Program-made: the position numbers and the translations under genes
Shown here: piece after piece, positions 26,723-36,316 of the stretch
Position numbering within the stretch: position 1 is the stretch's first letter
Layout of the letters: each line of letters starts with the position of its first letter
The notes under the pieces: model-generated
Database searches by the model: none
Seen by the model: the letters and a program-made list of their open reading frames with translations, nothing else
What the model was told of the DNA's origin: nothing
Source of the DNA: Bacteroidota bacterium
Lineage (GTDB): Bacteria; Bacteroidota; Bacteroidia; Bacteroidales; NBLH01
Direction: 5' to 3'
Length of the DNA stretch: 64,000 bases
NCBI GenBank assembly: GCA_025361565.1
Contig: JANYKN010000175.1
Span: 62,001-126,000 of the forward strand

Positions 26723-28112
26723 GGAATATTTCCCAGTATCCACTTTTAGTTTTACCTACTCTTTTTATGATATTCTTATCTTTTAACCTATTCAAATTAT
26801 CGAGTATCTTTCTTTTAGAAATCCCAATTTTAGTTGCCATTTGAGACATTGATATTGTATTATTTAATTTTATTAATTCGATGATTTTTAACTGGTTATG
26901 ACTTAAGTCATCGGGGACCTCATCGGGGACCTCATCGGGGACTTTTTTTACTAAAGGTATTTCTACCGTAAAGGTGTCTTCTTCTTTAAATACCGGTTGT
27001 GTACCTGCATAATGCTTTAAAAAATGATATACATTGTTAATGCCGGTTCCAAGGTCCTCAGCAAAGGCCATTTGAACAAAGAATTTTGCAATGGTTGGAT
27101 TTTTTGGAAAGGGCTCAAAATGGCCGGGTATTAAAAAACCGTGCAAGCGAGGGCGGTTGGGGTTTTTTATAACAACCGTATCTTTATAAATTACCAGGGT
27201 TGCCGGATCTGCATTGGTATATTCCCTGTGCATCAATAAATTTGCAATTACTTCCCTGAATATTTTCTCCCGTAGCGAAACCCTTGTATCATTTTGCAAA
27301 TAGAATTTGTCTGGTAAATGTTTTGCTACAAAATTCATCAATATACTATAAGCATCAACCAGGTTGCATCGGATATTCTCCCTGTCATCGTACCTGTTTA
27401 TATTTTCGCGCTTTAAAACAGCATCGGTTTTATAATGCGGGATGGCACTTTGTATCATTTCTTCTTTGCCAAAAAGCAACAGTGCAGCTTGTGTAAAGCC
27501 TTCTTTCCCTGTTTTTATGTCTACCCGGTATAAACCGGCAGCCCTGAAAAAATCCATTCTGCCAAGAGACAGCCATGGATGATTGGGACGGTTATTCCGA
27601 ATCATTTGAATGGCTTTTTCAATTATCCCATTGGCAAAATGTGTTTCATCAAGATAAGGATAGATGGTACTTTCTGAATAGGTTGAAGCTTTCCGGATAT
27701 ATAGCTGGCTTATTTGCTCATTGGTTGTAAGCTGAAAATCACCATCCGATCTTCTGTCGTATATTTTGCCATTGGTTTTATGTACCTGCGAACTGGCAGG
27801 GATAAAAACATAAATAAGTTTTTTCTTTTAAAAATTTACAATTTTGGGCTGCAATAAAAAAACAGGATCTAATTTTTGTCTGTTATTGCTCAAATTAATT
27901 AGATTTTTACAAAGTACTTCTGCTGATTTGTCATCTATACCAATAACTTCGCCATTATCCTTTAACCCCAGCAAAATAGTTCCTCCTTCCCTGTTTAAAA
28001 AAGCCACAACCGTTTCGAACAGGTTTTCAGGTAATTTGTTTTGCGAAACTTTAAATTCTACTGTTAAGCCCTCACCTTTATCAATAATATGTTGAATTTC
28101 TTTTTCTGTCAT
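26709..28112 (-). pseudogene. COG2865 protein c, split by one in-frame stop codon
   Basis: Reads as one 467-codon frame from the ATG at 28112, with a TAA at 27830-27828 (codon 95) and no frameshift. Before the stop: EGLTVEFKVSQNKLPENLFE, GGTILLGLKDNGEVIGID. After it: KKKLIYVFIPASSQVHK, EVIANLLMHREYTNADPATL, GTGINNVYHFL, a VPDE repeat linker (three copies of GTCCCCGATGAG-like units) and a winged helix (ISMSQMATKIGISKRKILDN). Homologue b has a Lys where the stop lies. The rest of the frame is clean, so the stop may be recent. It precedes GT2 fragment 2. Confidence 0.85.
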
Positions 28113-28139
28113 ATTTTTTAGCGGATAAAAGTAACAACT

Positions 28140-28232
28140 TTAATATCTGCCCGTCAAAACGCTTTCTATGGCTTTGGCAATGTATTTTTTGCGGTTGCAG
28201 GCGGTCATTAAATCACTGACATAGGGTTTCAT
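28140..28232 (-). pseudogene. GT2 5' fragment 3
   Basis: A 30-codon frame, MKPYVSDLMTACNRKKYIAK then AIESVLTGRY and stop, matching GT2 residues 7-34. It follows the small antitoxin-like remnant at 28386 and precedes COG2865 gene c. Confidence 0.85.
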
Positions 28233-28385
28233 TCTATATTATATAAATTGTAAGAGTTCAGGTAATATACTTATTTCAATTCCTGATTGGATATTTCGGA
28301 CTAAGCTAACCCCAAAAAGTCAGTTTCAAAATTAGCTAAAATTCCTATATTTTCATCTGTCATTCCGGCAGATATTGACCCCTTA

Positions 28386-28592
28386 TCAGATAGAGAAAAT
28401 GGTCTTATTTAAAAAATAGAAAAGCTGGCGGCGGCGTATCTTTATGATGTATTTTTTCTTTTGCCAGGCAATTAAATTCATCTTGTTAAATTTTGGATAT
28501 TCTTTTTCAATATCCTTAATTGAAAAAACCTGGTACGGGTTGAAGTAATTTTTAAACTCTATGAATTGCATTTTATTTCTGTTTATATACAA
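28386..28592 (-). pseudogene. possible remnant of an AbiEi-type antitoxin N-terminus
   Basis: 68 aa: MQFIEFKNYFNPYQVFSIKD, then KEYPKFNKMNLIAWQKKKYI. This resembles the N-terminal winged-helix part of AbiEi-like antitoxin proteins of Bacteroidota (phrase NLxxWxKKGYI). The expected longer C-terminal part and a nucleotidyltransferase toxin are absent; downstream to 28240 only a short open stretch is seen. It may be a small gene in its own right. Its place between GT2 fragments 4 and 3 marks it as cargo. Confidence 0.45.
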
Positions 28593-28623
28593 AAATATAT
28601 ATTTTGGGAAATAAAACCAATAT

Positions 28624-28758
28624 TTAACTCAACCTGGTTACAAAAAAAGACCACTGATTTCTTGCAGACCGATTCATATACGCTTTAATGGCTTCAATAT
28701 TGTATTTTTTGAGGTTCCAGGCTGTCATTAATATGCTTACAAGGGGTTTTTCAATCAT
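28624..28758 (-). pseudogene. GT2 5' fragment 4
   Basis: A 44-codon frame starting MIEKPLVSILMTAWNLKKYN, matching the GT2 start for about 26 residues and then diverging. Its ATG overlaps the stop of the upstream GT4 by 8 bp, a normal coupled-gene junction. This is probably the original GT4-GT2 boundary of the operon before cargo was inserted. Confidence 0.85.
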
Positions 28759-29902
28759 TCTGTTTTAAAAGTCTTTTTAATAAAGTAATTTCCGGATTAT
28801 AATCAAATTTATTAACAATCAATTCATTAGCCACTATTCCCATTTTTTTCCAGTCTTCTATTTTTTGCCATGCCCTTTCCATTGTTTTCTCAAATGATTT
28901 TACGCTGGGCGCTTCAGCAATAAACCCATTTTCTGAATCTTTAATAATTTCTGAATTTCCGCCCACATCAGTTACTACTGCCGGTCTGCCACAAATAGCT
29001 GCTTCGACCAGAGAAATGGGCAATCCCTCACCCGAAGAAGGAATTAACAATATATGGTTTTTTTCCCAAATCTGAGTGGCTGAATCTACATGGCCATGAA
29101 AAATTATCCTTTCTTCAATATTCAGGAATTTGGCTAATTCTTTTAAGTAGCTTTCGCCATTTCCTTTTCCATAAATATTCAATTGCCAATTGTTGCGCTG
29201 TTTCCATTTTTCACTGGAAAGAACCTCAAATATGGTGTCATGTCCTTTACCTGATATCAGATTGCCCACAATAGCCATTTGTACAGGTTCAATACTGGGC
29301 CAGTCGATATATTCAAAACTTTTCAGGTTTAATGGGTTCCATGTAAATTCGGCATTGGTGAGTTTCATACACAGCTTACGCTCAGTTAATTGCAATTGCC
29401 GGTGCGATACAAACCAAACTTTTTTTGCATTTTCAAATACCTCTCTGGCAAAGTTGTACTGATTGTATTCAAGAAAATGACTGTATTGAGAGTGATTGTG
29501 GCAAACAAAAGAGTATGAAATGTTGTTATTTTTTAATAGATAGTATAGCTCAGCATGATGGATTACCAAATCAAAATTATCGCCCTGGCTGATAAAAACT
29601 GAATCGGGTTTAAACTTTAAAAGTTCTTTCCATTCTTCGGTAAAATGGCTCCTTTTTTTTGCCAAACGCCGTTTTATCTTTTTTAAAATGCTTTCGTCAG
29701 CTGCCCATTTTTTCCTTAAATGGATTTTGGCTCCTTTTTCTTTTAATTCTGTAATTTGATGAGCATTGTTTTTACCCCAGTCATATATTGAAACCAGTAC
29801 TTCATGCCCTTGTGTCAAAGCCCGTAAAGCCATTTTGTGCCACAAAACCTCACTGCCACCCCAGGGTTGTCCTCCCATTAAAGAAACAAAAGCGATCCTC
29901 AT
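28751..29902 (-). CDS. glycosyltransferase family 4
   Basis: 383 aa, GT-B fold. N-terminus MRIAFVSLMGGQPWGGSEVL with the glycine-rich loop; donor domain with AIVGNLISGKGHDTIFEVL near residue 210; EX7E in SGEGLPISLVEAAICGRPAV near 297. Typical length and order. It closes the compact run of genes that begins with the ABC ATPase at 37587. Sugar specificity is not readable. Confidence 0.9.
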   Translation of the reverse strand: MRIAFVSLMGGQPWGGSEVLWHKMALRALTQGHEVLVSIYDWGKNNAHQITELKEKGAKIHLRKKWAADESILKKIKRRLAKKRSHFTEEWKELLKFKPDSVFISQGDNFDLVIHHAELYYLLKNNNISYSFVCHNHSQYSHFLEYNQYNFAREVFENAKKVWFVSHRQLQLTERKLCMKLTNAEFTWNPLNLKSFEYIDWPSIEPVQMAIVGNLISGKGHDTIFEVLSSEKWKQRNNWQLNIYGKGNGESYLKELAKFLNIEERIIFHGHVDSATQIWEKNHILLIPSSGEGLPISLVEAAICGRPAVVTDVGGNSEIIKDSENGFIAEAPSVKSFEKTMERAWQKIEDWKKMGIVANELIVNKFDYNPEITLLKRLLKQND

Positions 29903-29908
29903 AACTAA

Positions 29909-30619
29909 CTATAAGAGTTTATTTATAATTCTTGTTTTTACCTTATCAAAAAGGCTTTTATTATTAATATACCTATGTTTAGAAATTTTCAATATTTGAT
30001 TAAAAGTAATGTCATGATCCATTTTAATTTCAATGTTAAAATCTCTTTTTTGAGGTTTTAACAAAGCCAATGCAAAACCGCCCCACATACATCTATCGGT
30101 CTCTACTGTTGGAGAGAAAATACCATGAATAAAATCTATTTGAACATCATGAACATAAGGACATTCATGCCATTTTGCATTTATTATACCTTGTCGACAA
30201 TATGGATTAAAACTATCATGCATCATTACATATATATCTTTTTTGGGAATAATTTTTAATATATTGTCAATATCTGTTTTAATTCCGGTTTGACTATGAT
30301 CTCCATCTATCAGAATAAATTCAATATTTTTGTCCGTTTTTTTAAATTCACTTAAAAATACAGGAATTTCTTTCATAGAATCACCAATAATAAATTCTAC
30401 ATTTTTGAATTTACTTTTTAGTTTTTTTACAGATTCATCTATATCGAATGAGTACACAGTTTCTGAAAATCTTGAAATAACCTGTAAACTACCTCCAAAC
30501 CGAGTACCTATTTCAATACTTACAGAAGGTCGTAAATCATTTAATATATTATACAGAGCATTTTTCTCTGCGCTGGTCATTTCCCAATGAAGATTGAAGT
30601 CTTTATCTATGATATTCAT
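29909..30619 (-). CDS. class I methyltransferase, CmcI/methyltransf_24-like
   Basis: 236 aa. SAM-binding loop IEIGTRFGGSLQVISRF near residue 35, acidic VYSFDIDESVKKLK, then FILIDGDHSQTGIKTDIDNI near 100 and VMMHDSF near 130, the layout of cephalosporin-hydroxylase-like or methyltransf_24 proteins found in surface-glycan loci. It probably methylates a sugar. Its start overlaps the preceding GT4 by 17 bp and the next GT4 begins 6 bp later, so it is inside the operon. Confidence 0.83.
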   Translation of the reverse strand: MNIIDKDFNLHWEMTSAEKNALYNILNDLRPSVSIEIGTRFGGSLQVISRFSETVYSFDIDESVKKLKSKFKNVEFIIGDSMKEIPVFLSEFKKTDKNIEFILIDGDHSQTGIKTDIDNILKIIPKKDIYVMMHDSFNPYCRQGIINAKWHECPYVHDVQIDFIHGIFSPTVETDRCMWGGFALALLKPQKRDFNIEIKMDHDITFNQILKISKHRYINNKSLFDKVKTRIINKLL

Positions 30620-31838
30620 TATTTATAATATTAATTGTCTGACAATAAAAATCCTCCATTAACTTTCCAATTTTCTGAGCATTATATTTAACCAAAATAC
30701 TTTCTCTACCGGTTGCTGCCATCTTAAATCTAAGCTCCGGATGCTGAATTAAGTAAATAATTTTATTTGCTATTTCTTCTGAATCTAGCGGATCAGCAAC
30801 AAGTCCTGTAATGTTGTCTTCAACAATTTCACTCATACCACCATTTTTACTAACTATAACAGCTCTCCCGGCAGTCATAGCATCACAAACTACTAATCCA
30901 AAGCACTCCCATATACTTGGGAAAACACAAATATCTGAGTCTGCAATATAATCAGGAAGTAATTCATATGGCATAAAATCAATGAATTCAATATTTTTCA
31001 AAAACTTTGATAATTTACTTTCCATGAATTGCTTCATAGAAACATTTTTCTTATGAGAATTACTATCTGCACCAATAATTCTAAACTTTATATATGGAAA
31101 TTTTCTTAAGACTTTTGGAATTACTTTAGTATAAGTAACCATACCTTTATGCACGTTAAGCCTTCCAAAAAATAAAATCCTATTTGTATTGCATTCTATT
31201 GGTATTTCTATATGTTTAATCGAAGGAATAAATGGATAAGGGACAACTTTTATTCTATTTTCATCTATTCTCCAAAAATTTATAGCCCAGGTTTTCATTG
31301 CCTGTGAGGGTGCAATAATTAATTGAGCAAATTCAGTAATAAGATAATCTTGATCATTAAACTGGTTTTTATCAAATTTACTCCAATTACCTAAATCCAA
31401 TTTACGCTTTTTAATTAAATTACTAATTGTAAATCTTGCTCGCGTAAAAAAAGACTGATGATAATTTTGAAGTCTTAATTGAAGAACAACCGGCATATGC
31501 AATCTCAGTAAAAGAGGTAATTCTGGGATTTGTCTTTTGATTTCGATTCCATTTGCATTTATTTCAGCACTTTCAAATACATCAAAATGTTTAGAATAAT
31601 GATGCAATTTAAATACTTCAACAATTTTTATTCTAAATTCAGATACATCATCAATTTTAATTCTATGGACTAACATATCCTCATATTTCTCGGAAATATT
31701 CCGATAATGACTGCCCGCAAAAACTTCAACATCATGGCCCAAAGATTTCAGTGTTTTTGCTGCCAGAAGAGTATAGGTAGCTATTCCTCCACCAATAATA
31801 TCTGGAGGAAATTCATAACTTACGTAGGCTATTCTCAT
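30603..31838 (-). CDS. glycosyltransferase family 4
   Basis: 411 aa. N-terminus IAYVSYEFPPDIIGGGIATY with the double-glycine loop; donor half with ILFFGRLNVHKGMVTYTKVI near residue 220 and EX7E in WECFGLVVCDAMTAGRAVIV near 312. The closest relative within this window is the GT4 at 33572, with which it shares the EYPPY/EFPP start and general length; the two may be old duplicates. It overlaps the GT2 gene before it by 26 bp. Confidence 0.9.
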   Translation of the reverse strand: MRIAYVSYEFPPDIIGGGIATYTLLAAKTLKSLGHDVEVFAGSHYRNISEKYEDMLVHRIKIDDVSEFRIKIVEVFKLHHYSKHFDVFESAEINANGIEIKRQIPELPLLLRLHMPVVLQLRLQNYHQSFFTRARFTISNLIKKRKLDLGNWSKFDKNQFNDQDYLITEFAQLIIAPSQAMKTWAINFWRIDENRIKVVPYPFIPSIKHIEIPIECNTNRILFFGRLNVHKGMVTYTKVIPKVLRKFPYIKFRIIGADSNSHKKNVSMKQFMESKLSKFLKNIEFIDFMPYELLPDYIADSDICVFPSIWECFGLVVCDAMTAGRAVIVSKNGGMSEIVEDNITGLVADPLDSEEIANKIIYLIQHPELRFKMAATGRESILVKYNAQKIGKLMEDFYCQTINIINNEYHR

Positions 31839-32754
31839 TCTTTAAATTTTCAATAAAATATCTAATATTTCTGTTTTGAAGAAATAAATACTTCAAAGTG
31901 ATTAAATTAAAGTATAAAGCTGAAATAATCAACTTAAAAAATATGAAAATATTCCTTTTATTTAAAAGTTTATAATTTGCATACATCTGAATGGTTGTTA
32001 GCTTTTTAATTTCTTCAAATATATTGCTTGCACAATTATCATAAAAAAGAAAGTAAAATCGATACAAATTTATTATATGCCACCATTTCAAGGTTTTCCA
32101 TCGTGAATCAGATCCTTGATGCCCAAATGCTATAACCAATTCGTTTTTAGAATATGCGCATTTGTCTTGTCCTAATAGCTCAATTAATAATGGCCTGTCA
32201 CCTAGCATAGAATATTTGGCATAATTAAAATTTATCCTTTTAATATCAGATCTATATATCACTGAACTCCAACTAATTGAATTCCCTTTAAGAATCTCCA
32301 TTATTAATTCTCTGGCACCAATTGTTTTAAAGGCATTTTGAACAGCAAAATTTTCATAATTAATTTCCTTATAATAATTGAAAAAGCTCATATTACAACA
32401 AGAAAATGACAATTTCCGGTTCATCTCTAGGATATTAATTGATTTTTCAAGAAAATCCGGATGCAGTATATCATCTTCATGGAAAACCATAAAATATTTT
32501 GTGTCATATTTTCTTTGTAAACAAAACATCATATTTGGCACTGCACCCAGGTTTCTTTCATTTTTTTGATAATCAATTATTAATTCAGGGAAAAGTTTAA
32601 TAATTTCAATATAGTTCTCTACACTTTGATCATCAACAATTATAACTTTAAAGCGCTTAAAGGTTTGATTTTGTATGCTTTTAAGACATTCTTTAAAGAG
32701 TAAAGGATTATTATATACAGGAATTGCAATAGTAATTAATGGTTCAATTTTCAT
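31813..32754 (-). CDS. glycosyltransferase family 2
   Basis: 313 aa, GT-A fold. LITIAIPVYNNPLLFKECLK near residue 6, VIIVDDQS near 35, and FHEDDILHPDF near 90 for the metal and sugar site. The C-terminal part has hydrophobic helices (IFIFFKLIISALYFNLITL), suggesting membrane contact. It overlaps neighbours on both sides (4 and 26 bp), so is part of the same tightly coupled transcript. Substrate unknown. Confidence 0.88.
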   Translation of the reverse strand: MKIEPLITIAIPVYNNPLLFKECLKSIQNQTFKRFKVIIVDDQSVENYIEIIKLFPELIIDYQKNERNLGAVPNMMFCLQRKYDTKYFMVFHEDDILHPDFLEKSINILEMNRKLSFSCCNMSFFNYYKEINYENFAVQNAFKTIGARELIMEILKGNSISWSSVIYRSDIKRINFNYAKYSMLGDRPLLIELLGQDKCAYSKNELVIAFGHQGSDSRWKTLKWWHIINLYRFYFLFYDNCASNIFEEIKKLTTIQMYANYKLLNKRNIFIFFKLIISALYFNLITLKYLFLQNRNIRYFIENLKNENSLRKL

Positions 32755-33584
32755 TTTTTTATCAATTGATAAACCAATTTAACCGGTGAAAGTATGAATC
32801 TACCAAGTTTGTAATATTTTGAATTTTCTACAAGTTCACACTTACGTTTCAAATTCAGATTTTCTTCATACAATGAAATTGGGTCCGAAAAAAGGTTTTC
32901 CGAATACAATTTAAAGTGATTTAAATATATTGTCCTCCTTATTGATAATCTATCCTCTTCAGTCATATTCAATACCATAGAACTGACCTTAACTCTATAA
33001 TAAAAATGAACAGCTTGCAATTTAAATACTTCGCCCCCATTTTCAAGTAATGACAACCAAAATTCCCAATCTTCCCATCCTTTTTTTAGGCTTGTATCAT
33101 ATCCCTGAGTAACTAAAAAATCACTTTTCCTATACATTGCTGTGCAGAAAATATGATTGAACAATAGCATGTTTTCCAACTTAAATTCTGGTAGTGCCCA
33201 GTTTCCATCCATATTGCCAAAATATTCAGCATTGCAGTAAACAATTTTTATTGGTGAATTTTGGTCAAGTACTGCTATAGCTTCAAACAAGTAATTTGGT
33301 CCAATTTTGTCATCAGCATCAAGTGGTAAAATATACTTTCCCAAGGAATTATGTATCCCGTAATTCCTTGCTTCAGATAATCCACCGTTAATTTTCCTCA
33401 AATATTTAATTTTTGGATTATCTGACCATAATTTATTATAAACCTCTTCGGTATTATCCGGAGATTCATCATTTACTATGATACATTCCCAATCGCAATA
33501 TGTTTGAACGATTACACTATTGACTGCATCAGGTAGATATTGTGCCTGGTTGTAACAGGGTATAATTACACTTACTTTACACAT
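32751..33584 (-). CDS. glycosyltransferase family 2
   Basis: 277 aa. KVSVIIPCYNQAQYLPDAVN at the start, CIIVNDESPDNT near 36, LPLDADDKIGPNYL near 90 (DxD-type), and KGWEDWEFWLSLLENGG near 165, the common ED/WE acceptor motif of polymer-extending GT2 enzymes. Overlaps the upstream GT4 by 13 bp and the next GT2 by 4 bp. Confidence 0.9.
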   Translation of the reverse strand: MCKVSVIIPCYNQAQYLPDAVNSVIVQTYCDWECIIVNDESPDNTEEVYNKLWSDNPKIKYLRKINGGLSEARNYGIHNSLGKYILPLDADDKIGPNYLFEAIAVLDQNSPIKIVYCNAEYFGNMDGNWALPEFKLENMLLFNHIFCTAMYRKSDFLVTQGYDTSLKKGWEDWEFWLSLLENGGEVFKLQAVHFYYRVKVSSMVLNMTEEDRLSIRRTIYLNHFKLYSENLFSDPISLYEENLNLKRKCELVENSKYYKLGRFILSPVKLVYQLIKK

Positions 33585-34813
33585 GATTCATAAATTTCCT
33601 CCATTTGCTTGCCAACAATCTCCTGCGAATATAAATTTAGTATTTTTTGCCGTCCATTTTCGGCAAGAACTTTCATTTCTTCAGGATTTTCTATTGCATA
33701 AATAATTTTACTGGCAAGACTTTTATAATTTTTACGTTTTGCAATTAATCCGCAATTTGAATCCACAATTTCTGGAATTCCACCTGAATTAACTCCTATA
33801 ACCAACTTACCAGCGCTCATTGCCTCTAAACATACTGTTGGAAAATTTTCCCACAAACTAGGCATTACCAAGGCATCGCATTTTTCCAGTAATTCAGGTA
33901 TTTTAAACAATGATACATTACCTGTAAAAGTTATATTTTCAGTAAATTTATCTAATTCAAAATTAACAAATTCATTTAAATTTAGATTTGGATTGGGTGA
34001 ATCAATCATCTGTCCAACAAAAATAAACTTTGCATAAGGATGTTTATTTAAAACCAATGGAATAGCTTTAAAATAATCAACAATTCCTTTTAAAATCATT
34101 ATTTTACCAATAAAAATAAATGTTTTGAATCCATCAGGTATACTTTGTTGTATAAGTTCCGGGCTAGGTTTATAGATATTTGGAACAATAAAAATTTTCT
34201 TTTTTATATCCCATTCGTTCGCTAAAATATTTGCTAATTTTTTTGAAGGGCTACAAATTATATCAGCCATTTGTGTTATTCTATATTCATAGTCCTGATA
34301 CTTATCATATTTAAAAATATTTTGTTCTAATTTTTTCCTCCTGATTTGCCAATAGATTTGTTTAATAATCTTAATAAAATCTTTCTTTTGGTATTTTAAT
34401 GATATCTTATAGTTAAAAAAATAGCTGTTGAACCTTGAAACTAAAAACGTGGGGGCATGTAGTTTTACGATTAAAGGTATATGGGGATATTTTTCTTTAA
34501 TAGCTATAGCATCTGCCCCATACTCAGCGCATTCAATGACATCGAATTTTTCTTTTATATAAATGTTGGCGAATTTTTTCTCAACTTCAGTTTTAAAAGT
34601 ATCCGGATTTTTGCATCTGATAGAAATGACAAAAACTTTATCAATTAGTTGTTCGGTATTTTCATCTCCATTGCAAAAAACACTTATATTGTGCCCTAGT
34701 GAAGCCATTGCTTTAGAGATTTGATACATATAAGTACCAATGCCTCCTCCCTTCGTATATGGAGGATATTCGTATGTTATATAGGCAATATTAAGCTTCT
34801 TTAAATTGTCCAA
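33572..34813 (-). CDS. glycosyltransferase family 4
   Basis: 413 aa. IAYITYEYPPYTKGGGIGTY at the start, FKTFIFIGKIMILKGIVDYF near residue 230, EX7E region LWENFPTVCLEAMSAGKLVI near 318. Full length. It overlaps the pyruvyl transferase gene by 23 bp upstream and GT2 by 13 bp downstream. Confidence 0.9.
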   Translation of the reverse strand: MDNLKKLNIAYITYEYPPYTKGGGIGTYMYQISKAMASLGHNISVFCNGDENTEQLIDKVFVISIRCKNPDTFKTEVEKKFANIYIKEKFDVIECAEYGADAIAIKEKYPHIPLIVKLHAPTFLVSRFNSYFFNYKISLKYQKKDFIKIIKQIYWQIRRKKLEQNIFKYDKYQDYEYRITQMADIICSPSKKLANILANEWDIKKKIFIVPNIYKPSPELIQQSIPDGFKTFIFIGKIMILKGIVDYFKAIPLVLNKHPYAKFIFVGQMIDSPNPNLNLNEFVNFELDKFTENITFTGNVSLFKIPELLEKCDALVMPSLWENFPTVCLEAMSAGKLVIGVNSGGIPEIVDSNCGLIAKRKNYKSLASKIIYAIENPEEMKVLAENGRQKILNLYSQEIVGKQMEEIYESCVK

Positions 34814-35786
34814 TCCAATTATTTATTTCTTTTAAAGGTAATTTTATATCTCCAAATACTATATTTCCTTCTATCCAATTTCTTAATTTATCTTTTTCTT
34901 CTCTTTTTAGTACAGGTAAGTAAATATCTTTACCAATTTCACTTGCCCTATTATCTATTGCTATAACTACACCTTTAACTCCTTTTGAAAAACAATGTAT
35001 CCCTCCATGTAGCCTATTTCCGATATAATTTAAACTCTTTTCTCCTATAATTAAATTATCAAGACTTTGGATTGTTCTATCCAAAATTGTGAATTTTGTT
35101 TTATTATTCTTATAGTTATTGAGTGACTTCAGGTACTCCAAATCATATTCACCCTGTGAAAAGAAATAGATTTTCTCATAATAATTCAACATAAAATTGA
35201 TTAATAAATTATCTTCTTCAGGATTAGTTAACCAATCTGTAAGCATTAATAAGCTGTTTCTCGCAGGTTTAACTATATCACCATTGAATTTTTTTAATTG
35301 CCAAGTAGTTGGACATGATGTATTCAAACCATTAGCTACGCCTGCTTCCGCTAATTTCTCTTTAGTATAGTTATCCCTTAATGAATGAAAATATTTACTA
35401 GTTAATAACGATTTGTAATATGATTTTGTATACAAACTTGGTTTGTTCTGATATGCCCCCCAACCAACTCCAAATAAAATTACATTACTAAATTTATTAA
35501 AAAACACTGCATACTTATTCTTGAATAATCTCCACTGGTTTCCTTTTTCTATATTCGAGCCCAACAAGTTTGTGCCACCAACAAATTTGAATTTAGCTTC
35601 TTTGATTAAATTAATATCTCTACTATTGGGATAATCATGTATTGGAACTTTTACAATATCATATCCATTAAATATTTGATTTAATATTTCTTGTATCTTA
35701 TTAGATATTATTTGGTCTCCTAAGTTTTTAGGTAAATAATTATCATAGTTGATAGAAGGATCAAACAATACAATTTTTATTGACAT
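34791..35786 (-). CDS. polysaccharide pyruvyl transferase family protein
   Basis: 331 aa. Members of this family (CsaB/WcaK-like) add a pyruvate ketal from PEP to a sugar, giving the glycan negative charge. Seen here: NLGDQIISNKIQEILNQIF near residue 20, FVGGTNLLG near 70, ILFGVGWGAYQ near 100, SLRDNYTKEKLAEAGV near 134 and NRLHGGIHCFSKGVKGV near 255 (the RLHG-type motif of the family). Inside the operon, overlapping the methyltransferase by 10 bp. Confidence 0.85.
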   Translation of the reverse strand: MSIKIVLFDPSINYDNYLPKNLGDQIISNKIQEILNQIFNGYDIVKVPIHDYPNSRDINLIKEAKFKFVGGTNLLGSNIEKGNQWRLFKNKYAVFFNKFSNVILFGVGWGAYQNKPSLYTKSYYKSLLTSKYFHSLRDNYTKEKLAEAGVANGLNTSCPTTWQLKKFNGDIVKPARNSLLMLTDWLTNPEEDNLLINFMLNYYEKIYFFSQGEYDLEYLKSLNNYKNNKTKFTILDRTIQSLDNLIIGEKSLNYIGNRLHGGIHCFSKGVKGVVIAIDNRASEIGKDIYLPVLKREEKDKLRNWIEGNIVFGDIKLPLKEINNWIGQFKEA

Positions 35787-36316
35787 CTATTAAAAATATA
35801 AAATTTATGATTTAATTCTGTGGACTCCGACTTAAGTAATTCAAAATTGTTTTTTTTAAAAAGTGAGATTAATTCATTTTCATTTAAAGAATTAACCCAA
35901 CCTAATTTCTTTCTTTCATTAATATTTGGAAAATCATCAAATGTACAATAGGAAATTATACATTTATTTGAATTTTGTGTTATTTTGTTTATAAACCATG
36001 CAGGATTATCAACATATTCTAAGCAACCACTAACAAATGAACATTCAGCTGATATTTTCGGAAACTGTAGTTTATTAAAATCACAAACAATAGAATCCTC
36101 AGCCCTTTTCAGATAGTCAACTGGATAATAGTTTATATTTTTGCCAATATATTCCTTCAACCACATTTTACCACAGCCCAAATCTATGACGCTAGTGTTT
36201 GGTTGAATATATTTCGCCATGGATTTTATTCTAGTTTTCCAACTTTCATCAAAATATTCAAAATCCTTCCAAGCTTTTTTATTTAACAATCTATTCAAGA
36301 GTCTATAAAATCCCAT
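35777..36316 (-). CDS. small class I methyltransferase
   Basis: 179 aa. SAM loop SVIDLGCGKMWLKEYIGKNI near residue 43, then YYPVDYLKR, and SFVSGCLEYVDNPAWFINKI near 92, typical of small methyltransf_11/23 enzymes. It directly follows the ABC ATPase gene with a 22-bp overlap. In Wzt-type systems a methyltransferase next to the ATPase often caps the chain end and sets its length; that role is possible here but inferred. Confidence 0.82.
   Translation of the reverse strand: MGFYRLLNRLLNKKAWKDFEYFDESWKTRIKSMAKYIQPNTSVIDLGCGKMWLKEYIGKNINYYPVDYLKRAEDSIVCDFNKLQFPKISAECSFVSGCLEYVDNPAWFINKITQNSNKCIISYCTFDDFPNINERKKLGWVNSLNENELISLFKKNNFELLKSESTELNHKFYIFNRCQ

Noticed and set aside
27605-27830. COG2865 c regarded as two genes or as a frameshift
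   Set aside because: Both parts are in the same frame and the stretch between them translates into the expected family sequence, so it is one gene with a stop codon.
28240-28400. Toxin half downstream of the AbiEi-like remnant
   Set aside because: A short open stretch is visible but has no motif of the AbiEii nucleotidyltransferase and contains stops.
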